DNA of 64,000 bases from Chrysophaeum taylorii (lineage: Eukaryota; Sar; Pelagophyceae; Pelagomonadales; Pelagomonadaceae), in NCBI GenBank assembly GCA_029834535.1, contig JAQMWT010000059.1, positions 1 through 64,000 on the forward strand. Reading direction: 5' to 3'. The notes beneath the pieces were generated by a model, which saw only the letters and a program-made list of their open reading frames with translations, was not told the origin of the DNA and ran no database searches. The position numbers and the translations under genes are program-made. Position 1 is the first letter of the stretch, and every line of letters starts with the position of its first letter. Positions 11,127 to 21,227 of the stretch are shown one piece after another.

Positions 11127-12616
11127 ATGATTCTTCCACGGTTGGCGTTGTTGCTTCGGCTGGCTGGGGCCTTGGTCGAAAAGCCATCCCACGTCACGTC
11201 CGCGAAGAAGGCTCTCGAAAGGATGACGTCGTCTCGCTTGGCGGCAGTGCGCGCCACTCCTCGGACGACCCCAGGCAAGGCACAGACCAAGACGACGTTT
11301 ATGCTGCTGCTGTCGCTCGGGTGTGCGTTGTGTGTATTCCATCCTCCTCGATGACCTCGACGTCGCAGACGGGGGGAGTATGATCGCCTTTCGACCGACC
11401 CTCATGATCTCCATGCCGTCCATCTTGGCGGACCTCGGTCTGAGCAACAGCGACGGCGGCGTGCTGCTGAGCACGTGCCAGATTTCGTACATGTTCGCCA
11501 AACCCGTCTCGCAAGTGCTCTCGGACAATGTCGACGCCATCGCCCTCCTCCTCCTCTCGGAACTAGCGACGTGCGCGTGCTTTTGCTTTTTGCCGTTCGC
11601 AAAGACGCTCGGCCGAATGCAACTTCTCTTCGCCTTTCTCATGATTTGCCAAGCACCCCACGCCCCGGCTGCGAATCGCCTCGTCACGACAAAGTGAGTT
11701 GCCGCCGCCGCTGCCGCCACCGCCAACGCCGAATGGGCGATTCGTGCGCAGCTTCGCAGCCAAGGAGCGCGGAACGGCATTCTCGGCGCTTAACGCTGCC
11801 GCCAACGCCGTCAGCTGTGCATTGCCGCTCGTCGTCGCCTACGGGACTATTTGGCTCGGCTCGTGGATGCGGCTCTTCGTCGCCATCGGCGCCGCGACCG
11901 GCATCCTCGCCCTCGTCCAGGCATTCTATATGAAAGACGCCGCGCCGCGAGCACCCGTCGAGAAGCGGCCTCCCGCGAGCCTCTGGACGGTCGCATCGAC
12001 GCGCGCCGTTTGGACCATTGGCCTCAACTACTTCCTCCTCTACTTTGTTCGCATGGGCATCGAGGGCTGGATCGGCACCTATTTCGTCGAGCGACACAAA
12101 GCCTGCGCCGTGAGCGTCGCCTCCTTCCTCTGCTCGTGGCAGCTAGGCGGTGTCCTGGGATCTACAGTCGCGGGACCCGTCGCCGACAACCGGCGCGGGT
12201 CCCCGGCGCTCATCGGCGCGACCTTCGCTGCCGTACTTCTCGCCGCGGTTGGCCTCTTGGGGCCGCTCAGCTCCCGCACTGCGGCCGCCGCCTGGCAAGT
12301 CAACGGCCTGGCACTCGTGGGAGGCTTCGCCGTGTACGGCACGCGCATCCTGCTCACGCTCTCCACGCGACTCTTCTTCCAACCGCGCGAGTGCGGCAAG
12401 GCCGACGCCATCACCAACGCCCTCGGCGAGCTCGGTGGCGCCGTCGCGGGCGTGCCCCTCATCCGTTTCGTCCAGAGCGCAGGGAACTGGCACGCCTACA
12501 CGAACGCCCTCGCCGCGGGCGCCGCCACACTCTGCGCCGCCCACCTCGCTCTCGTCACCGCAGAACACAAACTTTTAGGGAATCAAGAGCCAAGTAGTTG
12601 TAGTAAGACTCCTTGA
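11127..12616 (+). CDS. SLC37/GlpT-type MFS sugar-phosphate or glycerol-3-phosphate transporter (intact copy)
   Basis: Three exons (11127-11322, 11369-11693, 11752-12616) with introns of 46 and 58 nt give 461 residues. The first intron starts GTGCGT and the second GTGAGT, and both end in GCAG. The join restores the family segments MPSILADLGLSNSDGG, SYMFAKPVSQVLSD and FAAKERGTAFSALNAA, typical of organophosphate:phosphate antiporters. About twelve hydrophobic segments can be seen. The N-terminus has a signal-like stretch followed by a basic, Ser/Thr/Ala-rich region, so an organelle location such as the plastid envelope or ER is possible. A poly(A)-type AATAAA lies 50 nt after the stop at 12,666-12,671. 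The first Met after the divergent neighbour was taken as start; the next in-frame Met is at residue 33. Confidence 0.85.
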
Positions 12617-12970
12617 TCTTCGCCGGGAAGCGGATCATCAATAATCTGAAGAACTCTGAGCCTAAAATAAAGCTGTGTTCGGCCGCGCCCACTCCGGCGC
12701 ACCGAGCTCCTCGAAAGCCGCATCCGCAGCACCTCGACGAAAGCCGCACCAGCAGCACCTCGACGAAAGCCGCACCCGCAGCACCTCGACGAACAACTCC
12801 AAAGAGCCGAAACAGCGAGGGTTTAGGAGTAAACTCAAAGGTTAAAGGGCAGAGTGTGCGCTAATTAAAGCAGCTTAGATTGGCGGGGGTCAGTGGAACG
12901 AAGGACGTTGAGCCGATCAAAGGTATAATAAGGGTTAGAGTTCGCTAGAACTTTTTCGAAAGCTGAAACG
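12617..12970. other. intergenic region with minisatellite and a recurring motif
   Basis: No gene is seen. It holds AATAAA at 12,666-12,671, a 30-bp tandem repeat at about 12,712-12,793, and at about 12,830-12,925 a sequence (GAGTAAACTCAAAGG ... AAAGCAGCTTAGATTGGCG) that also occurs inside both right-arm Helitron-like insertions (about 45,540-45,600 and 49,690-49,745). A related AAAGCAGCTCAGATTGGCG occurs at about 18,719-18,738. The empty target site of the 1,082-bp insertion lies within GAGTAAACTCAAAGG at about 12,830-12,845. Confidence 0.6.
12712..12793. repeat. 30-bp minisatellite, about 3 units
   Basis: The unit begins GAAAGCCGCA and ends CAGCACCTCGAC, repeated about 2.7 times with small substitutions. 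It is mirrored at about 45,818-45,900 in the right arm with the same copy number. Confidence 0.85.
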
Positions 12971-14122
12971 ATGGCACCACTGACACTATGCAACAACAAC
13001 GGTTTCATGAACGACCGGGAGCGTATTTGCAGTCCCTCAGATTCGTCGAGGGAAGCCAAAAAGAGGTCACGGTTCTCGCGGAGCGCGGAGATAGACACGT
13101 CAGAGCCGCTCAAGGCAGCACTCACTGCTGCGTACGTGAACGAGGACACAGGTTATGGCGCAGGGAGCCTGCAGTCGGTGGAGTATTCGGTACGGCTCGG
13201 CGAGGACAGTGCACCCGTCGGAAGCCCACTCCAGTACCCAGAGCACCACGGAAACTTCGCTGTGTACATTGCGACAAAGCGAGCCCGGCTCGCGGAGCAA
13301 GGCGAAGCTCGCGTCACGAAGAAGAGCACAATATTCCGTGGCCTCGTCGTGTTTGTCAACGGACACACTTCCCCCGCGGCCGACGAGCTTCAGGCTATGG
13401 TGTTGGAGCACGGCGGCCAAGTCGAGAACACGCTTTCGACGAACGTGACTCACGTCGTGTGTGAAAACCTCGCGGCATCCAAGCTGCGCAAGGTGTATCA
13501 GGCGACAAAGGCGCTCAAGCGCAAGGTCGTTTCGCCCGCATGGGTCGTCGACTCCGTCAAGAATCGTAGGCTCATGTCGGTCACGACGTATGTGTTCGAC
13601 ACCCAACCGAACAACCACAAAATCTTGTCGTTTGTCGGCGCGAGCGCCGACCCCGCGGTGGTGGACGCGCTGCCCGCGAGCGTTTGTGCCTCCGAAGAAT
13701 GCCTCCAAAAGAGCGTGCGGATCGCCGCGAAGAGCACAGCCAAAAGCGCTGACCTTCAGCGCACTGACGACCGTGACGCTATCCCCCTCTTTGCGCCGGC
13801 ATCTTGCGGCTTCGATCGCGTCGAGAAAGCCATCGTGCTCTGGATGCATCGAGCGCGACGCCCGAGCGACCTGCACGTCGCTCTCCTCGTCGAGCTCCTC
13901 GCTATGAATGTCGCCGAGCGCCGACTCGACGACGTCGCTTGCATCCTCAGGCTCGTCAACGACGTCGCCGTCAACGAGCTTCCGCGCTGGAAGCCAGCCT
14001 CCCTCCTCGCCCAGGACCTCGCGCAACACATGGTCCGCTCCGCCTACAGTGGAGCGCGCCTCGTCCTTCATTCGTGCCAGACCGAGGCCCACAATGCGGA
14101 CGACTACTATTTCCACCGGTGA
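12971..14122 (+). CDS. REV1-type BRCT protein without a polymerase domain (383 aa)
   Basis: This is a single open exon. Residues ~95-215 form a BRCT domain that most resembles the N-terminal BRCT of the translesion polymerase REV1: a pre-BRCT stretch FAVYIATKRARLAEQ, then IFRGLVVFVNGHTSPAADEL, HGGQVENTLSTNVTHVVCENL, and the W of SPAWVVDSVKNRRL. REV1 continues with a DinB-type polymerase of several hundred residues, and none is present here: the remaining ~170 residues show no acidic DxD/SxDE catalytic motifs, and the next gene is on the other strand. The function of the C-terminal part is not recognised. It could be a REV1 paralogue reduced to its PCNA/DNA-binding end, or an unrelated protein with this BRCT type. 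Both arm copies are open. It converges on the acidic coiled-coil gene. Confidence 0.82.
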   Translation: MAPLTLCNNNGFMNDRERICSPSDSSREAKKRSRFSRSAEIDTSEPLKAALTAAYVNEDTGYGAGSLQSVEYSVRLGEDSAPVGSPLQYPEHHGNFAVYIATKRARLAEQGEARVTKKSTIFRGLVVFVNGHTSPAADELQAMVLEHGGQVENTLSTNVTHVVCENLAASKLRKVYQATKALKRKVVSPAWVVDSVKNRRLMSVTTYVFDTQPNNHKILSFVGASADPAVVDALPASVCASEECLQKSVRIAAKSTAKSADLQRTDDRDAIPLFAPASCGFDRVEKAIVLWMHRARRPSDLHVALLVELLAMNVAERRLDDVACILRLVNDVAVNELPRWKPASLLAQDLAQHMVRSAYSGARLVLHSCQTEAHNADDYYFHR

Positions 14123-14247
14123 CTACTAAAAAGTTCGTATTAGACATAATATCACTCACTCATTGCGTTCTGTTTTTCTTTCTCATGTCGACGACGCCGC
14201 CGTCCCGTCGTCGAGTCAAGGTGTCGTTCGACCGTGTGTACCGCCGG

Positions 14248-14973
14248 TTAGTGGAGACCGACGTCGGCACTTATATGTTCAAAGTTCTCGGACGAAGACG
14301 ACGGGGTGCGAGCGCCGGAGCTCGGCGAAAATGCGCTCTCTCCCATTTTATTTTCGAAAATGCTCATGCCGGTATTTTGCCACGTCGTAGTAGTCCCGTC
14401 GTCGTCGTCGCCGTCATCGACGTTGTCGTCGTCGTAATCGTTGCCAACGTCGTAATCATTGTCGTCGTCGTCGTCGTCGTCGTCGCTGCTGACAGCTGGA
14501 CGCTGTGGTTGTTGTGGGCAAGGACATTGTGAATCCGGGGCGAGCGAGAGGTCGCGTTTGCGCCGTTCGATTCCGTCGAGAAGGGTCTTGAGCCTGAGCC
14601 CGGGGTAGTCGTCTCCCTCGAGCTGAAGAATGACGGCGGAAATCTCGTCCTCGAATCCAGCAGCGACCCTGCCGCCCTTGATGAGAATCTGCCGGAGCAA
14701 ACCGATGACAACCCGGTTGTTGTTGCGCGAAACGCCTCGAAGGCGATCGCACTCCTCGGCGAGTTGCCGCTGATTTTCCACGAGGCGCTTCTCCTCCTCG
14801 CGAAGCGCTGCGCGCTGCTTCTCGAGCTCGGCGACGCGCGTGACGTAGTACGCCCAGCGCGCGCAATCCATCGCCTCGACAACCGTCTCTTGGAAAGCTC
14901 GCGGCAGGTACGACAATGCGCACTCGGCCGCGTCCACGGCGGCCCTCTCGACGACTTCGTCGAGGTTCGACAT
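14248..14973 (-). CDS. acidic coiled-coil protein of unknown function (241 aa)
   Basis: This single-exon gene has a helical N-terminal half with a strong predicted coiled coil at residues ~45-80 (VAELEKQRAALREEEKRLV followed by more E/K/R heptads). The C-terminal half is low complexity: a Cys/Pro/Gln patch, then long Asp runs broken by Asn, Tyr and Gly, then a Ser-rich tail. No known domain is recognised. The mirror copy at 42,563-43,282 is open and two Asp codons shorter, so the acidic run behaves as a coding GAC microsatellite. It is convergent with the BRCT gene (125 bp apart). Confidence 0.7.
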   Translation of the reverse strand: MSNLDEVVERAAVDAAECALSYLPRAFQETVVEAMDCARWAYYVTRVAELEKQRAALREEEKRLVENQRQLAEECDRLRGVSRNNNRVVIGLLRQILIKGGRVAAGFEDEISAVILQLEGDDYPGLRLKTLLDGIERRKRDLSLAPDSQCPCPQQPQRPAVSSDDDDDDDDNDYDVGNDYDDDNVDDGDDDDGTTTTWQNTGMSIFENKMGESAFSPSSGARTPSSSSENFEHISADVGLH

Positions 14974-16566
14974 CTTTCAATGGTCGCAGGTTGCGAAACG
15001 GCGAACTGCCCCGACTCGCCTACGTAAGCGAATTGGGTGGCTGTGGAGGTTGAAGAATGGAATCCTTGTGGCATCACATTTTACAATTCTTCCCATTGAA
15101 CCCTGACCTGGGGTAACGATCAACGAGGCATCATACATTGTAAGTTTCGTACACAAAATCTTATGACGACGTGTCCGTCTTTTTCAGCTAGAGCCGCCCC
15201 CAGCTCGGAGCCACCCTCAAGTAGCCGGCGTTTCCGGCGACGAACAACACATCCTAGCGCGGCCACCCGCCTCAATTCCGTGGTCCCATGCTCCAGGCGC
15301 GGTCGCGTTCCGCGGGTTTGGTCTCAGTGTATAAGTCTCGGCCACGCGACAGCATATTGGGTCAAAGCCGTGAAGTGAAGCATATGAGTTGGAGTCCTTT
15401 TATCACGGCACGATTCTCCCTGCTGATTACGAGGCCGTTCGTTTAAATACCTTTCCAGGAGTATTTACCTGAACGGATGTACCCGGTACCTGCGGTATCA
15501 GATACCCGACCTCGAACTTATCAGGGCCATCTAGGTGTACCCGTTGGACATCCAGGATAAAGAGCTACAGGGTACACTGCGTACCGGAACCCGAACCTCA
15601 ATCCCGAGGCCTGCATACATCTGGGCTTTTAAAGAATTGAAGGCTCGTCGTCACTTGAACTGCAACGTCTGGGTACACATTATAATAATAAGTCTTTTGG
15701 TGCTAATGGGTAAACCCACACCCAGACGCTCGCACACCAACCCGCAGTATCTCACCACCCAGGTGCTCGCTCGCACACCGCGGGTAGAATCAAACCCAGA
15801 TGGCGGCTTTCTAACGGGCATGGGGGGTATACGTGTTCGCGCACCCGGGTGCCGACCAACAGCCGAACGGGACCGACTCCAACAAGCGCGCCGGCAGTCA
15901 CGCGGGAAAAGTGAGGAGTGCGGCATCTATTCAAAGTGCGCCGACGTCGACACATCTCCTAGGAGGAGGTCTCGAGCGAAGAAAAGGTCTCAGAGGGGCA
16001 CTAGTACTAAACACACGGGGGGGGGGGGTGCGGCCTAGGATGGAGAGCGAGGTTAGTTGTTGTGGCATTTTGAAGCGTCGTCGAGAGGATAGTAAACCAC
16101 GTTCCTGAAAGAAAGGCATGGTTCCGTGGTGGTGATAAGTAAGTCTTAGCGCCGGGGCCCTTGGATAACTTTTCGCGGGGCGGTGTATGTCGTCGTCGGA
16201 AGAGAAGTCGAAAGCCGTGGGGCGTTGTCGTCGTCGTCGTCGTCGTCGTGGGAAGACGCGATGTCAGGAGGGAAGTGGCATCGCGCAAAGGGTGGCTGGC
16301 TGGCTGGCTGGCTGTCTGTCTGTCTGTCTGCGGTGAGAGGAATGTTACCGGGTCTCGCATCGGTCGGCTGCCGAGGTAGGTCGTTGTTGGTGTGTGTCTC
16401 CGAGAAATGCAATTATAAATGAAAAAAAAACGAGGGTTTGTTTGTTTGTTTGTTTGTTTGTTTGTTCGCACGGTCGAGCGAGTCTCTCCAAAAAAAGGCA
16501 GGTCTTTGCGCGGCGAGGTGTCCTCATTTTTTATTATATTCCTAAGAGGTGCGGAGGAAAGTAAAT
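14974..16566. other. 1.6-kb region without a recognisable gene
   Basis: No coding region could be supported on either strand. It holds palindrome-like GGTACC-rich sequence at about 15,410-15,600, a run of G at about 16,018-16,027, and three simple repeats: GTC at about 16,223-16,252, TGGC/TGTC at about 16,290-16,331, and GTTT at about 16,436-16,467. The mirror is 40,976-42,562. The composition is more AT-rich than the genes. Confidence 0.5.
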
Positions 16567-17012
16567 TCATGAATCATCGTTGTGGTTGTTAGCGGGCGGC
16601 GAGTTCTTGAGCTGGATAAAGACCTGGCGCATCCGAGATACGTCAAAGTTCTCGTCGCTCATGCCGGTTTGAAGATCGACCAAACTAACGATACGTTCCC
16701 AGGGATTTTCGCTCGATTTCGGTCGCAAACTGCTCCATCAAGAGCTGCTCCTTTTCCCGATTCTTTTGCATCGTGTCCTGGATCTTCCGCTGCCGCTCGC
16801 TCTCGAAGCTCTCGAGCGCCTCCTTCGCTCGCGCGAGGTTCGTCTCAAGCACCTCAGCTTCCTTCTCCTCGCGTTGTCGAATTTCCTGTCGCGTCATCAT
16901 CCGAGATGACGAGAAGAGTCAAGACACGTACCTCGTCCCACTTGGCCTGCAACTCGGCGTCGCGCGCACCACACCCGTTGGTCAGCCCATCCGTTGGCGC
17001 GAAGTAATCCAT
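16567..17012 (-). CDS. clathrin light chain, left copy (2-bp disruption)
   Basis: Two exons are seen: 17012-16932 and 16885-16567, joined across a 46-nt intron (16886-16931, GTACGT donor, ACAG acceptor). The protein has a long charged coiled-coil helix and a C-terminus with NPWERIV and DVSRMRQVFIQLKN, the hallmark C-terminal segment of clathrin light chains, which binds the triskelion hub. This arm lacks 2 bp (CT) near 16,711 that the mirror copy has, which breaks the frame just before NPWERIV. At 133 residues (mirror copy) the protein is shorter than usual and lacks the acidic N-terminal part, so upstream exons may be missing. It starts 68 bp from the divergent GT31 gene. Confidence 0.78.
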
Positions 17013-17080
17013 GCTTTCTCTCGAATAATCTCGTCGCAGACCTAGCAGCTACTAATCGCCGCGCGCGTGCTCTCAACGGA
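17013..17080. promoter_or_regulatory. 68-bp bidirectional promoter interval
   Basis: Clathrin light chain (minus) and the GT31 glycosyltransferase (plus) start codons are 68 bp apart. The interval includes AATAATCTCG on the plus strand. The mirror is 40,460-40,527. An upstream in-frame Met for GT31 would overlap the clathrin coding exon and is less likely. Confidence 0.4.
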
Positions 17081-18615
17081 ATGATCGGTGTCTTCTTGGG
17101 AGTGGTGGGGTGCTGGGGAGCGCCGGCCTCGCCCAACGCCGACGACATCGCATGGGCCTCGAGGACCGGCCCGCGAGCCGCCTTCTCCGAGCTCTGCACG
17201 CGCTGGGGGTTGGAGGTCGCCGCATGCGAGGCACGCTGGCACCGCTGGGTCGATATGCGAGCGCGCGAGGCGGCTCGCAGGCGCCGCCTTGGAGTCCCCG
17301 AGGAGGACCCGCCGCTGCGCGTTGGCGTGGCGGCCGACGTCGACTACGAGCCGCTTCGTCTGGGCCCGCAGCTCGACGCGCCCGCCTGCGGAAGCCCCGT
17401 CCTCGCGCTGGGGGTGCGAGGCGATTCGCGTAAGTTCGATATTCGACGCGCAGGTCGTGAGCGCGTGGTCGAACGGGCTCGCGCGAGAAGCGATGCGCAG
17501 CACGTGGCTGGGCAATGCGCGCGAGCACGAGATCGCCGTCCGCTTCTTTGTCGCCGTCCCGGAAACCGGCGAGGTCCCCGGATCGGTTCTCCGCGAGATG
17601 GCGACGCGCAGAGACTTGTGTGCGCACCGTCCCTCGCTCGTGCTCAAGCCCCGAGCCGCAGGGCGATGATGAAGTGGACCGACACGTATGCGCGCACCGT
17701 CCGGAAGGTCGTCGCCATCTTCGTGAGCAGGGTCCGCGAGTTTCGCGAGAAGTCTCTTCGTTCTTCTCCAGGCGTGGGAACTCGAAGCTGCGGGGCCTAC
17801 TACGTCGCGCGCGCCAACGACGACGTCTACCTCCGGCTCGGTCCGACGATGGCGATGCTATTCGCTGCGGGACCGCCCTCGAGGATCTACGCCGGCCTTT
17901 CCTCGACGGCTCCGGCCTGCGCGTTCCGCGCCTCGAGACGACGACGCCGCCCGTCGGCGCCGACCGCGACGCGTGGCTCCGCGCCGCAAAGGTCTGGACC
18001 GTCGCGAGGGCCGACTACCCGGCCGACGTCTACCCAACCTTCGCTCAAGGCAACGCCTACGTCCTCTCGCGCGATCTTGCCGAGGAGTGAGTGAGTAAGA
18101 CCTTCGCCTAGCTCGAGGCTCGGTCGTCGCTCGTAGGCTGGCTCGCTCGCCGACAGACCCTGGACTCGCCTCGGCCTCCCTGACGACGTCCTGACGGGCC
18201 TCATCGTCGATTCGGCTACGGGCGGCCGCCCGCGCCGGGTCGACGTACCCGCCGACTACGAGCTCGAGGGACGTTGGACCCGCTGCTCGGACGCTTCTCT
18301 GGCACTTCAATATCCACTCAGAGCATGTACGACCTCCACTTGGCCGAGCCCACGACGCAGACGAGGACCGTCGACGTCGGCGTCGACGGCCGTTCGGTGG
18401 TGCTCGAGTTCGACGCACATTCCGACAATCTCACTGCGCTGGCCTACGAGTTCGTCTCGACTCGCGACACCCTCGTCGGCGCCGGCTGCGCTCCTGGCAA
18501 TACCACCTGTCTCGCTTCGCGGCTCGAATACGCGCTGCGCACCGCCCCGTCATTCTCGCGGGATCGGGGATCCCCGTGCGACCGTATCGCCGACCGCGTC
18601 TTCTGCTGCGGCTAG
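17081..18615 (+). CDS. GT31 beta-1,3-galactosyltransferase-like protein, left copy (small disruptions)
   Basis: Five exons (17081-17413, 17454-17617, 17662-17722, 17772-18086, 18157-18615) are separated by introns of 40, 44, 49 and 70 nt. The encoded Golgi-type enzyme has an N-terminal signal anchor (MIGVFLGVVGCWG), the GT31 segment AMRSTWL, the metal-binding NDDVYL (DxD) and the segment TFAQGNAYVLSRDLAEE. Compared with the mirror copy (38,918-40,459, open through all five exons, 445 residues) this arm lacks one G near 17,776, one T near 17,900, a CT near 18,299 and a CA near 18,326. All lie in short runs, as expected for read errors. The acceptor sugar is not predictable. Confidence 0.82.
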
Positions 18616-19127
18616 CGACGACGACGACGACAATGTCGTCAAGTAGCGAATATCCACGCGCTATGCGAGGAGTAGGATTATTTATTTTTGGAGGAGGTAT
18701 TTGAGCCGACGCAGATGAAAGCAGCTCAGATTGGCGGGGTGTTCGGAGCGTAGAGCGGAAAGGAGAGCTGGGTTGTGTGGGAAGAGAGAAGAGGGACGTT
18801 GACGCTGAAAGTTTGTAGGGCGCGAGAGCCTAACCGTCCGGGTGCCGCCTGGGACCCGGCGGCCGGGAGACGCAGGCCGTTGGCGTTTCTGTATGCGTCT
18901 TGGAGCTCCCTGAAATACGCCTGCGCATGATGCCGCTGCTGGAGGTGGGCGGTGACTGCACCGCCCTCGAAACACTGTAGGTCTGCGAGGAGGAGACGGG
19001 CACACTCACGGTGTGCCGTGATGGAAAGGGCAAGGTGCGCTGCAGATCCCTCGAACTAAGCTATGAGGAGCGTAAACTGGCGCAAAGCACGTTTTCTGGT
19101 GCGTCAATTTTGTTTCATCGCTGAAAA
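18616..19127. other. inner end of the left arm, no clear gene
   Basis: After the GT31 stop there is a GAC run and then AAAGCAGCTCAGATTGGCG at about 18,719-18,738, a motif shared with the Helitron-like insertions and with 12,860-12,890. From about 18,830 to 19,100 the sequence is GC-rich and nearly identical in the other arm (38,430-38,700). On the minus strand it could contain a short coding fragment with a GTGAGT...GCAG intron, but I do not recognise a family. Confidence 0.5.
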
Positions 19128-20010
19128 TGTAATCCAATGATGCAGCTTAAGAATCCGGTCGTTTAAATGTCGATGCCTAAGCCCGGGGGTGTCAGAATCC
19201 ATAAAGGCCAGCTAATGCAGGTAACTCGAGTTGTCGTGTGCGTTCTTTAAAATCTCGACTGCTAAGAGGGGGGGTTGAGGTCGAGTGTTCTTGTCGTGGA
19301 ATGTTGAATCACAGTGAAGTAACAAGACAGTACGTCTCTTCGTTGTAGCACGTTCGCCGAGAAACGCGGGTCGGGCATTAGGTACTTGACGAGAGCTTGA
19401 GAATAATAAGCTCCAACTTTGTCTTGGTTGGCCACTAGAAATCACGGATGCGCAGGCTGACCATGGTCGCTGTGTTTCCCCACAAAGCTTAAATTACACG
19501 GGCATGACTCGGAAAGGCTGTCCCCTTTTACCGCATCAGTTCGACCACCCTCTCGTTGTCAACCAAAACGAGGTACTGGCTGCCTCGTCGTGACGGGTGG
19601 CGTATCCGAACTGAACGGCGGACTCCATCAATAGCGTGTCGGCGTCACTGTCTTCTCAGTGTGGAAGCAGGAGCTATCGATCTCCCGCACGGAACGCGAC
19701 TCGCTCGTGAAGTTTTGTCACTTACCGTCCAAGGGACATGACGCGAAATTGTAGCACCATCCAGTCGGCATTCATCACGTTGCGGAGTCTTCGTCCTCGC
19801 GACTTTTCATAGGGCGTCCTTGTCGTTCGGGCTACTTCGTCATCTAAAAACTTGAAGGCTTTTTGTGACAAATTCGTCGCCGTCTGCTCACTTCACCAGG
19901 CCATGGACTGGGTTTTTCGTTTAAAAGATCGGCTGTTACCTCTTACGCAAACCACATGTCGGCGCCAAGGCAAATTTGACATTTCCTCGCAAGCGCGATT
20001 GAGAAGGAGC
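19128..20010 (-). mobile_element. Ty1/copia LTR-retrotransposon fossil, 3' part (RNase H region)
   Basis: This is a broken remnant of the 3' part of a copia element, read on the minus strand. It aligns with 37,465-38,400 in the opposite orientation, but the two are clearly more diverged than the flanking arms, with many breaks in both. RNase H-like coding sequence is recognisable in the partner copy. The boundary at about 19,128 coincides with the end of the high-identity arm. The terminal repeats were not identified. It is an old fossil compared with the arm duplication. Confidence 0.7.
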
Positions 20011-20301
20011 ATGAAGGATGTGGGCTCGTACTGTGGCGTACCCCCTAGGCTTTCTTTCTGGGCGTTACCCTTTGAGCTCACTCTTAAACCCTCTCGGGGT
20101 ACCAAAAACAAAGATTCCATCCAAGACCAAGTGCCTGTCGCTGATGTCCTAACCCTCGCACAGCACTCCGCGCGTCTCCGCGCCCCCCTCCCACATGTCG
20201 CAGTCGGATATAAAACAACGCTTTCGCCACTGAGAGCAGGTCATATAGGAGGTTCCACCAACCAACAATCGGCGTTCCAATCGCGGCAGGAGCCTTGCTA
20301 T
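20011..20301. other. short gap between the copia fossil and the glutaredoxin-like gene
   Basis: No gene or repeat is recognised in these roughly 290 bp. TATAAAAC at about 20,208 lies downstream of the neighbouring minus-strand gene. Confidence 0.4.
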
Positions 20302-20983
20302 TTATTCTCGGATCGTCTTCGCCAAGTAGAAACGCAGGTCCTGGAATGGCAGGCGAAGCTCGCCGGATGTGCCAGCAGCTCGAAAAACCTAAGAATGGCA
20401 CCGCCGTCATCCTGTTTGCACATGTGCCGCGTGCCTCACCGGGAGCATCATGTCCTGGCGGACGAGGTAGTCGATGCGCTTCTGATCAAAGACCTGGCGG
20501 AAGGAAGGTGGTCCCTTCGTCGAACAAGGTTTGTACGCACTGCGCCGCCCACGATGAGCGTCGGAGGGGCGGTGCCGACGCGCCGTCGCAGCGAGCCGAT
20601 GAGGGCTTTGGAGTCGGCCTGCAACCGTCATTCACCATCGCGGTTCTTCGTGGCGCTTCGCGTTACCTCTTGGTCGAGTCTGATCTCTTTGAAGTTGCCG
20701 ACCTGCGCCCGAGTCAACCGCGAGAGCGAGAGCGCCCGACCTTGGCGGCCTTGAGGCCATCTCTGATTGAGGTGCTCGCGCCCGAGGCATCGGTGAGGAG
20801 GACGGCCTTGGAGCTGCTCACGAGAGCGTCAAGGCGCGCATCGGCTTCTTGATTCGGGAAGAAGGATTCGAAGAACGCAACGGGCTGCGCGCGTTGGAGG
20901 CGACGAGCTGACGTCGGCAATCTCGGCGGCGGCGCGAAAAAGGCTGCGGCGAGGGGCACCAGGCAGAAGAACATAATTATCAT
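20302..20983 (-). CDS. plastid-targeted glutaredoxin-like protein with SGAS in place of CPYC
   Basis: Five exons (20983-20741, 20702-20667, 20618-20541, 20493-20440, 20388-20302) are joined by four phase-0 introns of 38, 48, 47 and 51 nt, giving 165 residues. Exons 2 and 4 encode only 12 and 18 residues. The N-terminus MIIMFFCLVPLAAAFFAPPP is a signal peptide ending in an AFAP-like junction, the plastid targeting pattern of red-lineage algae. The mature part has a glutaredoxin-like course: strand, then ASGASTSIRDGLKAA where CPYC would lie, then KEIRLDQE, then APPTLIVGGAVFD matching the cis-Pro TVPxxFIGG region. Both active-site cysteines are serines, so it would not be a normal oxidoreductase. 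The first intron has a less common GTCGGG donor. An alternative start Met is at 20,974. The family assignment is by eye. Confidence 0.65.
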
Positions 20984-21227
20984 CGACAACCAAGATCTCG
21001 ATGACGTCTTTAAAGAATGCAACGGATCATAATAATGATGAAACCTGCCACTCCAATGGGGCTTCGGCGCAAGCTCGAGGAAGCGCGAAGGGAGGACGCG
21101 CGCGTTCAAAAATTGCTGTTGGATCAGGAGGACAAGCCCCACAACAACAAAGAAGAAGAAGTCCTCGCGGCGTCGTTTTCGGCGAGCTTCGTGCGCAAGG
21201 TGATCAGGTCGTGCGTGTGAAGGATCG

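Larger units (their letters stand above)
1..19127 (+). repeat. left arm of giant inverted duplication
   Basis: This stretch recurs in reverse complement at about 38,401-60,053. Paired positions add up to a nearly constant sum: about 60,054-60,085 for positions up to about 10.2 kb, 58,611-58,612 for about 10.2-12.8 kb, and about 57,522-57,542 beyond. The two jumps equal two mobile-element insertions found only in the right arm. Other differences seen are a few substitutions, short indels in homopolymers, and unit changes in simple repeats. All ten genes occur in both arms in the same order. The left arm is truncated by the window start inside the ATPase gene. Either this is a real, recent segmental inverted duplication or two copies of one locus were joined in assembly; the sequence alone cannot decide. 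Confidence 0.95.
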
